64,000 bases of DNA from Cellulosimicrobium cellulans (GCF_006539945.1 NZ_BJNZ01000001.1:62001-126000), one strand, 5' to 3'; positions 51,579 to 61,621 are shown, numbered from the stretch's first letter. Notes: a model not told the origin generated them from the letters alone. A program made the numbers and translations.

Positions 51579-52469
51579 TCACAGGGAGGACGCGAACAGC
51601 GCATCCTGACGCGCGAGAGCGGCCGAGGCGGCTCCCGGGGTCGCCGGGAGCAGCGGGAGCCGTACGCGCGGGCTGGCGATCCGGCCCTCGGCTGCGAGGA
51701 CGGCCTTGATCACGGCGGGGTTGGGCTCGGCGAAGAGGGCACCGGTCAGGGGCACCAGCGCGTCGTGCACGGCGAGCGCCCGCTCCGACGGGCCGTGCCG
51801 CCAGGTGCGGACGAGCTCCGCGTACGCGCGGGGGGCGACGTTGGCGCTCGCGAGGATCCCGCCCCGCGCACCGAGCGCGATGAGCGGTCCCGCGTACAGG
51901 TCGTCACCGGCCAGCACGGACACGTCCGAGCGGGCGGTGCTGAGGAACGCGACCGTGGTGTCGTCGATCGAGCCGACCGTGTGCTTGAAGCCTGCCACGC
52001 CGGGCAGGTCGGCGAGCCGGTGGAGCGTGTCCACCGTCAGCGCGAGCCCCGTCCGGTAGGGGACGTTGTACACGACCAGGGGGACGGGCGCCGCGGCGGC
52101 CAGGGCGCGGAAGTGCTCGACGACGCCGGCCTGGGAGGGCCGCGTGTACGCGGGGACCGCGACGAGCGCCGCGTCGGCCTGCGGGTGGAGGTCGGCGAGC
52201 AGGTCGACCGACGTGGCGGTGCTGCTCGTCCCCGTACCCACGAGCAGGTGCCGACCTCGCGCCGCGCACACCTCGGCGCAGACCTCGACGACCTGGCGCG
52301 CCTCCGCCCGGGTGAGCGTCGCGGGCTCCCCGGTCGTGCCCACGGAGACGACGCCCGCCGCGCCCTCGTCGAGGACGGCCGTGGCGAGCGCGGCGAGCGC
52401 GTCGAGGTCGAGCCGGTCGTCGTCGGTGAACGGGGTGACCAGGGGGACGTAGAGGCCGGAGAGCTCCAT
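51579..52469 (-). CDS. DapA-family aldolase/lyase
   Basis: A 296-residue class I aldolase of the dihydrodipicolinate synthase/N-acetylneuraminate lyase family. The Schiff-base Lys162 is in GFKHT and the catalytic Tyr134 in YNVPYRT; the GTTGE motif (44-48) binds the carboxylate. GGAG lies 10 bases before the ATG at 52469. Divergence from a LysR regulator suggests a catabolic or secondary role rather than the housekeeping lysine enzyme, though the sequence alone does not exclude DapA itself. Confidence 0.88.
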   Translation of the reverse strand: MELSGLYVPLVTPFTDDDRLDLDALAALATAVLDEGAAGVVSVGTTGEPATLTRAEARQVVEVCAEVCAARGRHLLVGTGTSSTATSVDLLADLHPQADAALVAVPAYTRPSQAGVVEHFRALAAAAPVPLVVYNVPYRTGLALTVDTLHRLADLPGVAGFKHTVGSIDDTTVAFLSTARSDVSVLAGDDLYAGPLIALGARGGILASANVAPRAYAELVRTWRHGPSERALAVHDALVPLTGALFAEPNPAVIKAVLAAEGRIASPRVRLPLLPATPGAASAALARQDALFASSL

Positions 52470-52541
52470 GACGGCAACTCTCCGGCCGTCACTGACCACC
52501 AGTCCAGTTCACGTTCCTCCGCAGTGCCGTAAGTTCTTCTT

Positions 52542-53432
52542 ATGCTCGACGTCCGCAGGCTCCGGCTGCTCCGCGAGCTGTCGCACCGCGGGACGATCGC
52601 CGCGGTGGCCGAGGCGCTCACCTACACGCCCTCGGCCGTGTCGCAGCAGCTCTCCGCGCTCGAGCGCGACGCCGGGGTGCCGCTCCTGGAGCGGTCGGGG
52701 CGCCGGGTCCGGCTCACGGCGGCCGCGGAGACGCTCGTCGGGCACACCGAGAGGATCCTCGAGATCCTCCGCGAGGCCGACGCCGACCTCGCGACGGCCG
52801 CCGCGACGCTCCGCGGGACGCTGCGCATCGGCGTCTTCCCGACGGCCGTGCCGACCCTGCTCACGCCCGCCGTCGTGCGTCTGAGCTCCGACCACCCCGG
52901 ACTGCGCCTCCTGGTCTCCGAGCTCGACCCCGCCACGGTCCCCGACGCGCTGCGCGGGGACGCGGTCGACGTCGCCCTGGTCCAGGAGTACGACCACGTC
53001 CCGCTCACGGTCGGCCCCGGCGTCGAGGCGGAGCCGCTGATGGAGGAGACGGTCCACCTGGCCGCCCTGGGCGCGGGGTCGATCGCCGACCGTCGGGACG
53101 CGCCCTGGATCGCCGGCACGCTCGGGACCCTGTGCCACACCCTGACCGTCCGGGCGTGCGAGGCGGCGGGCTACGCACCGGGCATCCGTCACCACGCCGA
53201 CGACTTCGGCGCCGTCCTCGCCCTGGTCGCGGCGGGGCAGGGCGTCGCCCTCGTGCCGGAACTCGCGGCCGGGGGCGCCCCGGACGGCGTGGTCCTCACG
53301 CCCCTGGCGATCCGCCGCAGGACCTCCCTGGCCTACCGCCGCGGGTCCGGGACGCACCCGGAGGTCGCGGCCGCCCGCGAGGCGCTGCACACGGCAGCGG
53401 TGGCGGCCGGCCTCGCGCACGCCGCCGGATAG
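52542..53432 (+). CDS. LysR-family regulator
   Basis: A 296-residue LysR protein. The N-terminal winged helix (about 1-60) has VAEALTYTPSAVSQQLSALE. The C-terminal periplasmic-binding-like domain (about 85-290) should bind a small effector. It is divergent from the DapA-family gene across 72 bases, the standard arrangement for a LysR target. The start ATG gives the standard family N-terminus (MLDVRRLRLL). Confidence 0.9.
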   Translation: MLDVRRLRLLRELSHRGTIAAVAEALTYTPSAVSQQLSALERDAGVPLLERSGRRVRLTAAAETLVGHTERILEILREADADLATAAATLRGTLRIGVFPTAVPTLLTPAVVRLSSDHPGLRLLVSELDPATVPDALRGDAVDVALVQEYDHVPLTVGPGVEAEPLMEETVHLAALGAGSIADRRDAPWIAGTLGTLCHTLTVRACEAAGYAPGIRHHADDFGAVLALVAAGQGVALVPELAAGGAPDGVVLTPLAIRRRTSLAYRRGSGTHPEVAAAREALHTAAVAAGLAHAAG

Positions 53433-53453
53433 CCGCGGCCGGTCGGTGCGGCG

Positions 53454-54260
53454 TCACCCCTCGTCGACGGTGCCCGGAGCGGGGACGTCGGTGAACACGT
53501 CGCCGGGGTTGCGCAGCAGGCCCAGGTGGGACAGCGGCCAGACCTTGACGAACGCCGTCCCCACGACGTTGCCCGTCGGCACGAACCCGCCGCCGGGCTT
53601 GCCCGTGTTGTAGCGCGAGTCACCCGAGTTCTGCCGGTTGTCACCCATGACGAACAGCATGTCCGTGGGCACGGTGGTGTCGAAGGCGAGCTCGCTCGGG
53701 TCGGAGCCGGGCTTGATGTACGTCTCGTCGATCGACACCCCGTTGACGCTCACCCGGCCCTCCGCGTCGCAGCACACCACGTGATCACCCGGTGTCCCGA
53801 CCACCCGCTTGATGAGGTGCTCACCGGTGTCCTGCGGCAGCAGACCGACGAAGGTCAGCGCCGCGCGCACCGCCTCCGACACCGGGCTCTCCTCCTGCGG
53901 CACCGGCGGCGGCAACCACCCGCCCGGGTCCTTGAACACCACGACGTCACCCCGGTGCACGTCGAACGCGCCCGGCACGAGCCGGGACACCATCACCCGG
54001 TCGCCCTCGACCAGCGTGTCCTCCATCGACGGGCTCGGGATGAAGAACGCCTGCACGAGGAACGTCTTGAGGAGCAGCGAGAGCACCAGCGCGCTGACGA
54101 CGATGATCGCCGTCTCGCGCAGCAGCGACGGTCGACGAGGGCGATGCCGGGGGAGCGCGGCAGAGGTGTCGTCAGCGACGCCGGACGCTGGCCGGGCGTC
54201 GGCCTCGGTGTCCACCGTCGAGTCGGGGAGCGGATCGCGCAGCGTGGCGTCGTCGGGCAC
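53454..54260 (-). CDS. lepB: Signal peptidase I
   Basis: A 268-residue membrane protease. A disordered N-terminus of about 45 residues precedes one transmembrane helix (about 50-70). The catalytic Ser78 is in PSPSME and the Lys151 in LIKRVVGTPGD; GDNR near residue 203 completes the family boxes. It removes signal peptides from Sec and Tat substrates, such as the secreted hydrolases here. Start codons at 54260 (GTG) and 54299 (GTG) are both possible; the shorter gives a GTG after a purine-rich stretch. Confidence 0.92.
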   Translation of the reverse strand: MPDDATLRDPLPDSTVDTEADARPASGVADDTSAALPRHRPRRPSLLRETAIIVVSALVLSLLLKTFLVQAFFIPSPSMEDTLVEGDRVMVSRLVPGAFDVHRGDVVVFKDPGGWLPPPVPQEESPVSEAVRAALTFVGLLPQDTGEHLIKRVVGTPGDHVVCCDAEGRVSVNGVSIDETYIKPGSDPSELAFDTTVPTDMLFVMGDNRQNSGDSRYNTGKPGGGFVPTGNVVGTAFVKVWPLSHLGLLRNPGDVFTDVPAPGTVDEG

Positions 54261-54327
54261 GGGCCCACCCTGCCACGTCGGCGCTCGGCGCCAGGCCACC
54301 CGGTCCGGGCGGCATGCGGGGGCGCCG

Positions 54328-54669
54328 TCAGCTCTCGGGGTCGTCCTGGAACATGCGCACCTCCTGCCGGCACCGGCAGGCGACGGCGATCTTGCTGGCC
54401 CACCGGAGCGCCTCGTCGCGCGTGGGCACCTCCAGCACGGTGTAACCGCCCTCGAGCCGGGCCGTCTGCGGGTACGTGCCGTCGGTGACGGTGCCGTCCC
54501 CGGAGACGAGGACCGGCGGGACGCTCTCGTCGATCCCGCCGCCGAACACCCAGACGCCTGCGGCCTTCGCCTCCTGCACGACCGCGTGCGCCGCGTCCGC
54601 GGCCGCCTGGAGCCCGCCGGGACCGAGGTCCATCTCGCCGCTGGGGAACGAGATCAGGTACTTCGCCAT
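54328..54669 (-). CDS. YCII/DGPF-domain protein
   Basis: A 113-residue protein of the YCII-related ferredoxin-like fold. It starts with YLISFPSGE and has the family GGGI and GGYTVLEVPTRDEAL positions (about 47 and 75). In actinobacteria such proteins often accompany ECF41-type sigma factors, but none is adjacent here. Function is unknown. Confidence 0.85.
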   Translation of the reverse strand: MAKYLISFPSGEMDLGPGGLQAAADAAHAVVQEAKAAGVWVFGGGIDESVPPVLVSGDGTVTDGTYPQTARLEGGYTVLEVPTRDEALRWASKIAVACRCRQEVRMFQDDPES

Positions 54670-55048
54670 CGCACGACTCCTTCGTCTCCGGGGATTCGCC
54701 CCATCGTCGCGCGGGTCCCCGCATCACGCCGACCCTTGACGCCCCGGATGTCCGTCTCGTAGCGTCCGTCCTGCACGACGCAAGAAGTTGACAGAAGTCC
54801 AGCACAAAGCAGTGCACACGCTGCAACTCTCGTATGCCGCCACGGGTCCGACCGGTGACCATCCCCGCCGGTCGTTCGTGGCACCCGGACGACCGGTCTC
54901 GACCTCGTCGGTCCCGGTCCCGACCCTGAACCAGCCCTGACCCGACCCACCCGTGACGGTGGCGCGGCACCAGCACGGTCGCGCCCGCCGTCGGGCACCG
55001 CTGCTCGCGGGTGGACGAGCCCGCCCCGGCGGGAGAACGAGGACGTTC
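54670..55048. other. Divergent intergenic region, no gene seen
   Basis: This 379-base gap separates the YCII gene from the GH87 gene. It is less GC-rich near 54780-54840. A TTGACA at 54788 could be a -35 element, but no matching -10 hexamer was found at 16-18 bases. No hairpin, operator or small ORF was convincing. It presumably holds both promoters and the GH87 regulatory site. Confidence 0.5.
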
Positions 55049-58000
55049 ATGAGAACCCCCTGGAAGCACACGGTCGTGGCGGGCGCCGCCCTGGCGCTCG
55101 TCGCGCCGCTCGGCGTCGTCGCCGTGGCGCACGCCGCGGACGCCACCAACCTGGCGCTCGGCAAGCCGATCGCCGCGTCGTCGGTCACGCAGACGTACGT
55201 CGCGGGCAACGCGAACGACGGGAACACCGGCTCCTACTGGGAGGGCGCGGGCGGGCAGTACCCGTCGCACCTCACCGTCGACCTCGGGGCGGAGGCCGAC
55301 GTCGACCGCGTCGTCGTCACGCTGCCCCCGCCCTCGGTGTGGTCGTCACGCACGCAGACGTTCAGCGTGCTCGGTCGCTCCGACGGCGAGTCGTCGTTCC
55401 GGACGCTCAAGGCGTCGGCGGCCTACGGGTTCGACCCCGCCAGCGGGAACACGGTCGAGATCCCCCTCGACGCCGAGGTCGACGAGGTGCGCCTCGCCTT
55501 CAGCGCCAACACCGGCGCGGGCAACGGCCAGGTGTCCGAGCTCCAGGTGTGGGGCACGCCCACGGGCGGCACGGACCCGACGGACCCGACGGACCCGACC
55601 GATCCGACGGACCCGACCGGCACCAACTACGCGAAGAGCCGCCCTGCGTCGGCCTCGTCGACCGAGTGGCAGTTCGTCGCCGCGAACGCGGTCGACGGCA
55701 GCGCGACCACCTACTGGGAGGGCGCGGGCGGGCAGTACCCGTCGACGCTCGACGTCGCGCTCGCCGCGCCCACGCAGCTCAGCAGCGTGCGCGTCCGGCT
55801 CAACCCCGACGCCGCGTGGGGGCCGCGCACGCAGACGTTCTCCGTGTGGGGCCGCACCGGCACGGGCGCCTGGCAGGAGCTCAAGGCGTCCGCCGGCCAC
55901 GCGTTCGCGCCGGGCAGCGGCAACCTCGTCGACGTGCCCGTGACCGGCACCGCCACCGACGTGCGCCTGCGCTTCACCGGCAACACGGGCGCGGGCAACG
56001 GCCAGGTCGCCGAGCTCGAGGTCTACGGTGCCCCCGCACCCAACCCCAACCTCACCGTCACCGCGGTGACCGCGTCCCCGGCGTCGCCCACGGCGACCAC
56101 CCCGGTGACGCTCACGGCGACGGTGAAGAACACGGGCGACCGCGCGTCGTCGGCCACGACGCTCGACGGGAGGCTCGGCGGGTCGACCGCGGGCTCGACC
56201 GCCGTCGCGGCGCTCCAGCCGGGAGCGAGCGCGCAGGTGCAGGTCGCGGCGGGCACGCGGCCCGCGGGCGAGTACACGGTCGGTGCGGTCGTGGACCCGG
56301 CGAACACCGTGGCCGAGCAGGACGAGACGGACAACGCGTTCACCGCGACGGCGACGCTCGTCGTCGGCGAGGCGCCCGGGCCGGACCTCGAGGTCGTCTC
56401 GGTGTCGTCGAACCCGGCCAACCCGGCCGTCGGCACGGCCGTGACGTTCTCGGTGGCGGTGCGCAACCGCGGCAACCAGCCGGTCGCGGCCGGGTCGGTG
56501 ACGCGCGTCGTCGCCGGGTCCACCACGCTCAACGGCACGACGCCGGCCGTCCCCGCGGGCGCGACCGTCACCGTCACGCCGAGCGGCTCGTGGACCGCGA
56601 CGAACGGCGGGGCCACCGTCACCGCGACGGCCGACGCGACCGGCGTCGTCGCCGAGACGAACGAGGGAAACAACACGGGCACGCTCGCCGTCACGGTGGG
56701 CCGGGGCGCCGCCGTCCCGTACACGACGTACGAGGCCGAGGACGGCCAGTACACGGGCACGCTGCTCCAGACCGACGCGCTGCGCACGTTCGGGCACACG
56801 AACTTCGCGACCGAGTCGTCGGGCCGCGAGTCCGTGCGCCTCACCAGCACGGGCCAGTACGTCCAGCTCACGTCGACGAACGCGACGAACTCGATCGTCG
56901 TGCGGAGCTCGATCCCCGACACCGCCGCTGGCGGTGGCCAGGAGAAGACGATCAGCCTCTACGCGGACGGCCAGTTCGTGCAGAAGCTCACGCTCTCGTC
57001 CAAGCACTCCTGGCTCTACGGCACGACCGACCAGCCCGAGGGCCTGGTCAACACGCCGGGCGGTGACGCCCGCCGCCTCTTCGACGAGTCGCACGCCCTG
57101 CTCGGCCGGTCCTTCCCGGCCGGGACGGTGTTCAAGCTCCAGCGCGACGCGGGCGACGACGCCGCGTTCTACGTCATCGACCTCGTCGAGCTCGAGCAGG
57201 TCGCGCCCCCGCTGAGCAAGCCGGCGCAGTGCACGTCCATCACCGAGTACGGGGCCGTGCCGAACGACGGGCTCGAGGACACCGCCGCCATCCAGGCCGC
57301 CGTCACCGCGAACCAGGACGGCGAGATCGACTGCGTGTGGATCCCGGCGGGCCAGTGGCGCCAGGAGAAGAAGATCCTCACCGACGACCCGCTCAACCGG
57401 GGGATGCACAACCAGGTCGGCATCAGCGACGTGACGATCCGCGGCGCGGGCATGTGGCACTCGCAGCTCTACAGCCTCATCCCGCCGCACCTCGCCCCGG
57501 GCGTCATCAACCACCCGCACGAGGGCAACTTCGGGTTCGACGTCGACGACAACACCCAGATCTCCGACCTCGCGATCTTCGGCTCCGGCACGATCCGCGG
57601 CAACAACGGCCAGGAGGAGGGCGGCGTCGGCCTCAACGGCCGGTTCGGCAAGAACACGAAGATCACCAACGTGTGGATCGAGCACGCGAACGTCGGCGTG
57701 TGGGTCGGTCGGGACTACTCGAACATCCCGGAGCTGTGGAACCCGGGCGACGGGCTGGTCTTCTCCGGCATGCGGATCCGCAACACCTACGCGGACGGCA
57801 TCAACTTCAGCAACGGGACGCGCAACTCGACGGTGGTGAGCTCGACGTTCCGCAACACCGGCGACGACGCGCTCGCCGTCTGGGCCAACCAGTACGTCAA
57901 GGACCGGAACGTCGACATCGGGCACAGCAACACGTTCCGCAACAACACCGTGCAGCTCCCGTGGCGCGCCAACGGCATCGCGATCTACGGCGGCTACGAC

Positions 58001-58450
58001 AACTCGATCGAGAACAACCTGATCTACGACACCATGAACTACCCCGGCATCATGCTGGCGACCGACCACGACCCCCTGCCGTTCTCGGGGACGACGCTCA
58101 TCGCCAACAACGGGCTCTACCGCACCGGCGGGGCGTTCTGGAACGAGGACCAGGAGTTCGGCGCGATCACGATCTTCCCGCAGACGCACGACATCGTCGG
58201 CGTCACCATCCGCGACACGGACATCGTCGACTCCACCTATGACGGCATCCAGTTCAAGAACGGCGGCGGGACCATGCCGGACGTGAAGATCACGAACGTG
58301 CGGATCGAGAAGTCCAACAACGGCTCCGGCATCCTCGCGATGGCCGGCGCCCGCGGCAACGCGATCCTGTCGAACGTGACCGTCACGAGCTCGCGCGACG
58401 GCGACGTCGCGAAGGAGCCCGGCTCGCCGTTCGTCTTCACGGGCCAGTAA
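55049..58450 (+). CDS. Secreted GH87 alpha-1,3-glucanase/mycodextranase
   Basis: A 1133-residue exported enzyme. Signal peptide to about residue 30; two discoidin (F5/8C)-like domains (33-172 and 190-330) joined by an Asp-Pro-Thr linker; two CARDB-type domains (about 333-440 and 448-552); a CBM6/35-like domain (about 558-715); then the GH87 right-handed beta-helix (about 725-1133). The catalytic Asp residues appear in TYADGINFSNG (near 914) and NTGDDAL (two Asp near 938). GAGG precedes the ATG. It would degrade fungal-wall or dental-type alpha-1,3-glucans (or nigeran). Confidence 0.88.
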   Translation: MRTPWKHTVVAGAALALVAPLGVVAVAHAADATNLALGKPIAASSVTQTYVAGNANDGNTGSYWEGAGGQYPSHLTVDLGAEADVDRVVVTLPPPSVWSSRTQTFSVLGRSDGESSFRTLKASAAYGFDPASGNTVEIPLDAEVDEVRLAFSANTGAGNGQVSELQVWGTPTGGTDPTDPTDPTDPTDPTGTNYAKSRPASASSTEWQFVAANAVDGSATTYWEGAGGQYPSTLDVALAAPTQLSSVRVRLNPDAAWGPRTQTFSVWGRTGTGAWQELKASAGHAFAPGSGNLVDVPVTGTATDVRLRFTGNTGAGNGQVAELEVYGAPAPNPNLTVTAVTASPASPTATTPVTLTATVKNTGDRASSATTLDGRLGGSTAGSTAVAALQPGASAQVQVAAGTRPAGEYTVGAVVDPANTVAEQDETDNAFTATATLVVGEAPGPDLEVVSVSSNPANPAVGTAVTFSVAVRNRGNQPVAAGSVTRVVAGSTTLNGTTPAVPAGATVTVTPSGSWTATNGGATVTATADATGVVAETNEGNNTGTLAVTVGRGAAVPYTTYEAEDGQYTGTLLQTDALRTFGHTNFATESSGRESVRLTSTGQYVQLTSTNATNSIVVRSSIPDTAAGGGQEKTISLYADGQFVQKLTLSSKHSWLYGTTDQPEGLVNTPGGDARRLFDESHALLGRSFPAGTVFKLQRDAGDDAAFYVIDLVELEQVAPPLSKPAQCTSITEYGAVPNDGLEDTAAIQAAVTANQDGEIDCVWIPAGQWRQEKKILTDDPLNRGMHNQVGISDVTIRGAGMWHSQLYSLIPPHLAPGVINHPHEGNFGFDVDDNTQISDLAIFGSGTIRGNNGQEEGGVGLNGRFGKNTKITNVWIEHANVGVWVGRDYSNIPELWNPGDGLVFSGMRIRNTYADGINFSNGTRNSTVVSSTFRNTGDDALAVWANQYVKDRNVDIGHSNTFRNNTVQLPWRANGIAIYGGYDNSIENNLIYDTMNYPGIMLATDHDPLPFSGTTLIANNGLYRTGGAFWNEDQEFGAITIFPQTHDIVGVTIRDTDIVDSTYDGIQFKNGGGTMPDVKITNVRIEKSNNGSGILAMAGARGNAILSNVTVTSSRDGDVAKEPGSPFVFTGQ
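55574..55618 (+). repeat. Five 9-bp repeats coding Asp-Pro-Thr linker
   Basis: Five in-frame GACCCGACG-like units encode (Asp-Pro-Thr)5 between the two discoidin-like domains of the GH87 enzyme. Confidence 0.85.
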
Positions 58451-58468
58451 CCCGAGGGTGCACCGGAC

Positions 58469-58514
58469 ACGGGGTTGGTGTCGTCATCCGGTCGGACGAC
58501 GACACCGACCCCGT
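58469..58514 (+). terminator. Terminator after GH87
   Basis: 17-base arms (58469-58485 and 58498-58514) pair with one G-U around a 12-base loop, starting 19 bases after the GH87 stop. Confidence 0.7.
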
Positions 58515-58593
58515 TCTCGACGGCGGGGGGCCGTGCTCGGCGCCGGACGGGTCGAGGTGCGCTCGTCGGGGGCCCGTGTTCGGATGGGGAGCG

Positions 58594-60318
58594 ATGACTT
58601 CGCGATCGATGACGACACGAACAGTCCGCGCCGCAGCCTCGTCGCTGGCGGCAGTCCTCCTCCTCGGCGGCGTCCCTGCCGCCGCCGTCGCGGGCCCGGG
58701 GGGTGAGCCGACCCGCACCAGCGCAGCCGCGCCGTCGGCCCGCACGACCCCGGGGACGACGGCGGCAGGCCAGGTCGAGGCGCCCGTGCCGGACGTCGCG
58801 TGGGGTCCGTGCGAGGGCGACGGCCTCGACGCGTTCGAGTGCGCGAGCGTCGAGGTGCCCACGGACTACGACCGGCCGCAGGGCCGCACGACGACGATCG
58901 GCCTGACCCGCATGCCGGCCGCCGACCCGGCCCAGCGGGTCGGCAGCCTGTTCACCAACTTCGGCGGCCCCGGCGGGCCGGGCGTCGAGACGCTGCACGC
59001 GCTCGGCGGCACGCTGTTCGACGACGACGTGCTCGCCCGGTTCGACGTCGTCGGGTTCGACCCGCGCGCCGTGGGGACCTCCGATCCTGCGACGTGCTTC
59101 CGCGACGCCGAGCGCGAGAACGCGTTCCTCGCCGGGCTGCCGGCTTTCCCCGTCACGAGTCGCGAGGAGGTGCGCTTCCTCGGCCAGATGGCGACGTTCG
59201 GGGCGTCGTGCACGTTCTTCTCGGGCGACCGCATCGCCCATGCGTCGACGGCGAACGTCGCGCGCGACATGGACCTGCTGCGCCAGGCCGTGGGGGACGA
59301 GCAGCTCAGCTACGTCGGCTATTCGTACGGCACCGTGCTCGGCGCGACGTACGCCGTGCTGTTCCCCGACCGTGTCCGCGCGATGGTGCTCGACGGCACG
59401 ATGGACGTCGACGCGTGGTCCGGGGTCGGGTCGCGCGAGCTCGTCGGGGCGCGCATCGGCCAGGCCGCGGGGGCGACGGAGACGTTCGACGAGTTCGCAC
59501 GGCTGTGCGGAGAGGCCGGACCGGCGGGCTGCGCGTTGTCCTCGCTCGGCGACCCGGGCGAGGTGGTCGAGGCGACGTACGCCGCGCTGCGCGAGGCGCC
59601 GGTCGACGTGCCGATGCCGGACGGCACGTCCGTGCCGATCGGCTACCCGGACACCGTCGCGCTCGTCTTCCAGTACCTCTACGAGCCCGCCGCGTGGGGC
59701 GACCTGGACCTGACGCTCGCGTCGCTCGCCGTGCTGAGCGGCGCGGTCGAGCCGCCCCCCGCGCCGGCACAGCCGCGTGCGCTGGGCGCCGCGCCGTCGC
59801 TCGGCGAGCTGCTGCGGCGCGCCGGGTTCGCGGAGGACTACCCCTCCGTCGGCGGCGCGCTCGCGAGCCTGTGCGTCGACACGACGACGCCAGGCCGCCC
59901 GTGGGAGTACCCCGCCAAGGTCGACGCGCTCGACGCGCAGTACCCGCACTTCGGCCGCTTCCGCGGGTGGGTGGGCGTGCAGTGCGAGTTCGTCCCCGTC
60001 GCGGACCGCGACGCGTTCACCGGGCCGTGGGACCAGACGACGGACGCGCCCGTGCTCGTCGTCGGCACCCGGTTCGACCCGGCGACGCCCTACGGGTTCA
60101 CGCAGCCGTACGCCGACCGCTGGCCGGACGCGCGCGTGCTCACGGTCGAGGGGTGGGGCCACACGATCATCGGCAAGAGCGCGTGCGCCGACGCCGCGGT
60201 CGCGCGCTACCTGGTGGGCCTCGACGCGACCGACGGTGCGACGTGCGCACAGGACGTCGTGCCGTTCCAGGGCCCGTCCGTGCCGCTCGGCGAGGCGATG
60301 CGCCTCCCGGTGACGTGA
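58594..60318 (+). CDS. Secreted alpha/beta hydrolase, TAP-type tripeptidyl aminopeptidase
   Basis: A 574-residue exported hydrolase. A signal peptide (about 1-32) is followed by the alpha/beta fold. The oxyanion loop NFGGPGGPG is near residue 127, the nucleophile Ser in GYSYG near residue 241, and GHT near residue 524 gives the His; the TAP C-terminal domain holds conserved Cys residues. Family members remove tripeptides or dipeptides from protein N-termini outside the cell. An in-frame ATG six codons upstream and one five codons downstream are alternative starts. Confidence 0.88.
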   Translation: MTSRSMTTRTVRAAASSLAAVLLLGGVPAAAVAGPGGEPTRTSAAAPSARTTPGTTAAGQVEAPVPDVAWGPCEGDGLDAFECASVEVPTDYDRPQGRTTTIGLTRMPAADPAQRVGSLFTNFGGPGGPGVETLHALGGTLFDDDVLARFDVVGFDPRAVGTSDPATCFRDAERENAFLAGLPAFPVTSREEVRFLGQMATFGASCTFFSGDRIAHASTANVARDMDLLRQAVGDEQLSYVGYSYGTVLGATYAVLFPDRVRAMVLDGTMDVDAWSGVGSRELVGARIGQAAGATETFDEFARLCGEAGPAGCALSSLGDPGEVVEATYAALREAPVDVPMPDGTSVPIGYPDTVALVFQYLYEPAAWGDLDLTLASLAVLSGAVEPPPAPAQPRALGAAPSLGELLRRAGFAEDYPSVGGALASLCVDTTTPGRPWEYPAKVDALDAQYPHFGRFRGWVGVQCEFVPVADRDAFTGPWDQTTDAPVLVVGTRFDPATPYGFTQPYADRWPDARVLTVEGWGHTIIGKSACADAAVARYLVGLDATDGATCAQDVVPFQGPSVPLGEAMRLPVT

Positions 60319-60370
60319 CCTGACGCGCGACTCCTCGGCGGCGTCGTCGGACGCTGTCGAGGGGTCGCCC

Positions 60371-61621
60371 TCAGCGGGGCGGCAGCCGGTCGGCGACGGG
60401 CTCCGGGGGCACCGTGTCCTCCACGAAGCGGGGACGGCAGGCGAACCAGCCGCCGACCACCCCGGGGACGGCGGTCGCGGCGAGCACGAGGAGGGGGGCC
60501 GACCACGACCCGGTCGCCTCGCGCAGCAGGCCGAGGCCGATCGGGCCGAAGCACGCCAGCGCGTACCCAAGGCCCTGGACGAAGCCCGAGACGGCCGAGG
60601 CGGACTGCGGCGTCCGGGTCCGCCGGTTGATGAGGGTCATGCACAGGGGGAAGGTGCTCACCCCGATCCCCAGCGCGCACATCCACAGGACCGTCCCGTC
60701 GAGCGGGGACAGGAGCAGGCCGAGGTACCCGGCCACGAGGACGACGGCGCACACGACGACCACGACGAACGGGTTCGCCATCCGCGTGGCCAGGTGCGGG
60801 ACGATCAGTGCGGCGACCATCCCCCAGGCGGAGTAGAGCGCGACCATGGTGCCGCCGAGCGCCGCGCTGCCGCCCGCGTCGGTGAGCACGGCCGGGACCC
60901 ACGTGATGATCCCGTAGTTGGACCACGAGATCGCCGCGAACAGGACCACGAGGCCCCAGACCGTCGACGACCGGCCGATCCGCAGCCTCCCTCCGGTCCC
61001 TGCGGCCGCCGCAGGCGCGTGGTGGTCGGCGCGCCGCCGGGTCGCGAGGACGAGCCAGACGGCGGCGGCCAGCGCCGCGGGCCCGGCCCAGATCCCGACG
61101 GAGAACCGCCAGCTCGTCGCCTCGGCGACCGGGACGGCCAGGAGTGGGGCGACGAACTGCCCCGTCTGCATGAGAATCAGGTAGAGCGACGTCCACAGGG
61201 CGATCCGGTCGGGGAACCACGCCTTCACCAGGGGCACGATCACGACGTTCGCCGCCCCGATCCCGGCGAGGGCCAGCACGGTCGACGCGACGACCCAGGT
61301 GGTCGTGGGGGAGACGGCGCGCAGGACGAGCGAGAGCGCGGTCAGGGCGAGCGCGACCGTGGCCGTGCGCTCGAGCCCGAACCGGCGCGTCACCACCGGG
61401 GCGAGGAACCCGAAGAGGCCGAACGACACGGCGGGCACGGTGCCGAGCAGACCCGCGACGGCGACGCCGTAGCCGAGGTCCGCGCCGATGGTCTCCAGGA
61501 GCGGGGTGAACCCTGTGACGGCTGTCCGCAGGTTGAGCGCCGTCAGGGCGATGGCCAGCCCGGCCCACGCGAGCTGCTGGCCACGACGCACGGGGGTGCG
61601 CGAGGGGGAGAGGGTCGCCAC
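60371..61621 (-). CDS. MFS transporter (CynX/NimT type)
   Basis: A 416-residue transporter with twelve membrane helices. NLRTAVTGFTPLL in helix 1 is a signature of the CynX/NimT (cyanate or nitroimidazole) MFS group. The GTG at 61621 is preferred over the ATG at 61660 because GGAG is 6 bases before the GTG, and the ATG would lie inside the divergent operator region. The divergent GntR regulator probably controls it. The substrate is unknown. Confidence 0.87.
   Translation of the reverse strand: MATLSPSRTPVRRGQQLAWAGLAIALTALNLRTAVTGFTPLLETIGADLGYGVAVAGLLGTVPAVSFGLFGFLAPVVTRRFGLERTATVALALTALSLVLRAVSPTTTWVVASTVLALAGIGAANVVIVPLVKAWFPDRIALWTSLYLILMQTGQFVAPLLAVPVAEATSWRFSVGIWAGPAALAAAVWLVLATRRRADHHAPAAAAGTGGRLRIGRSSTVWGLVVLFAAISWSNYGIITWVPAVLTDAGGSAALGGTMVALYSAWGMVAALIVPHLATRMANPFVVVVVCAVVLVAGYLGLLLSPLDGTVLWMCALGIGVSTFPLCMTLINRRTRTPQSASAVSGFVQGLGYALACFGPIGLGLLREATGSWSAPLLVLAATAVPGVVGGWFACRPRFVEDTVPPEPVADRLPPR

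Noticed and set aside
52470-52541. ACTG/CAGT palindrome between the DapA-family and LysR genes as a LysR box
   Set aside because: Four-base arms are too short to be meaningful and no clear T-N11-A motif stands out.
54788-54816. TTGACA as a sigma-70 promoter for GH87
   Set aside because: No acceptable -10 hexamer lies at 16-18 bases, so it was recorded only as part of the intergenic region.
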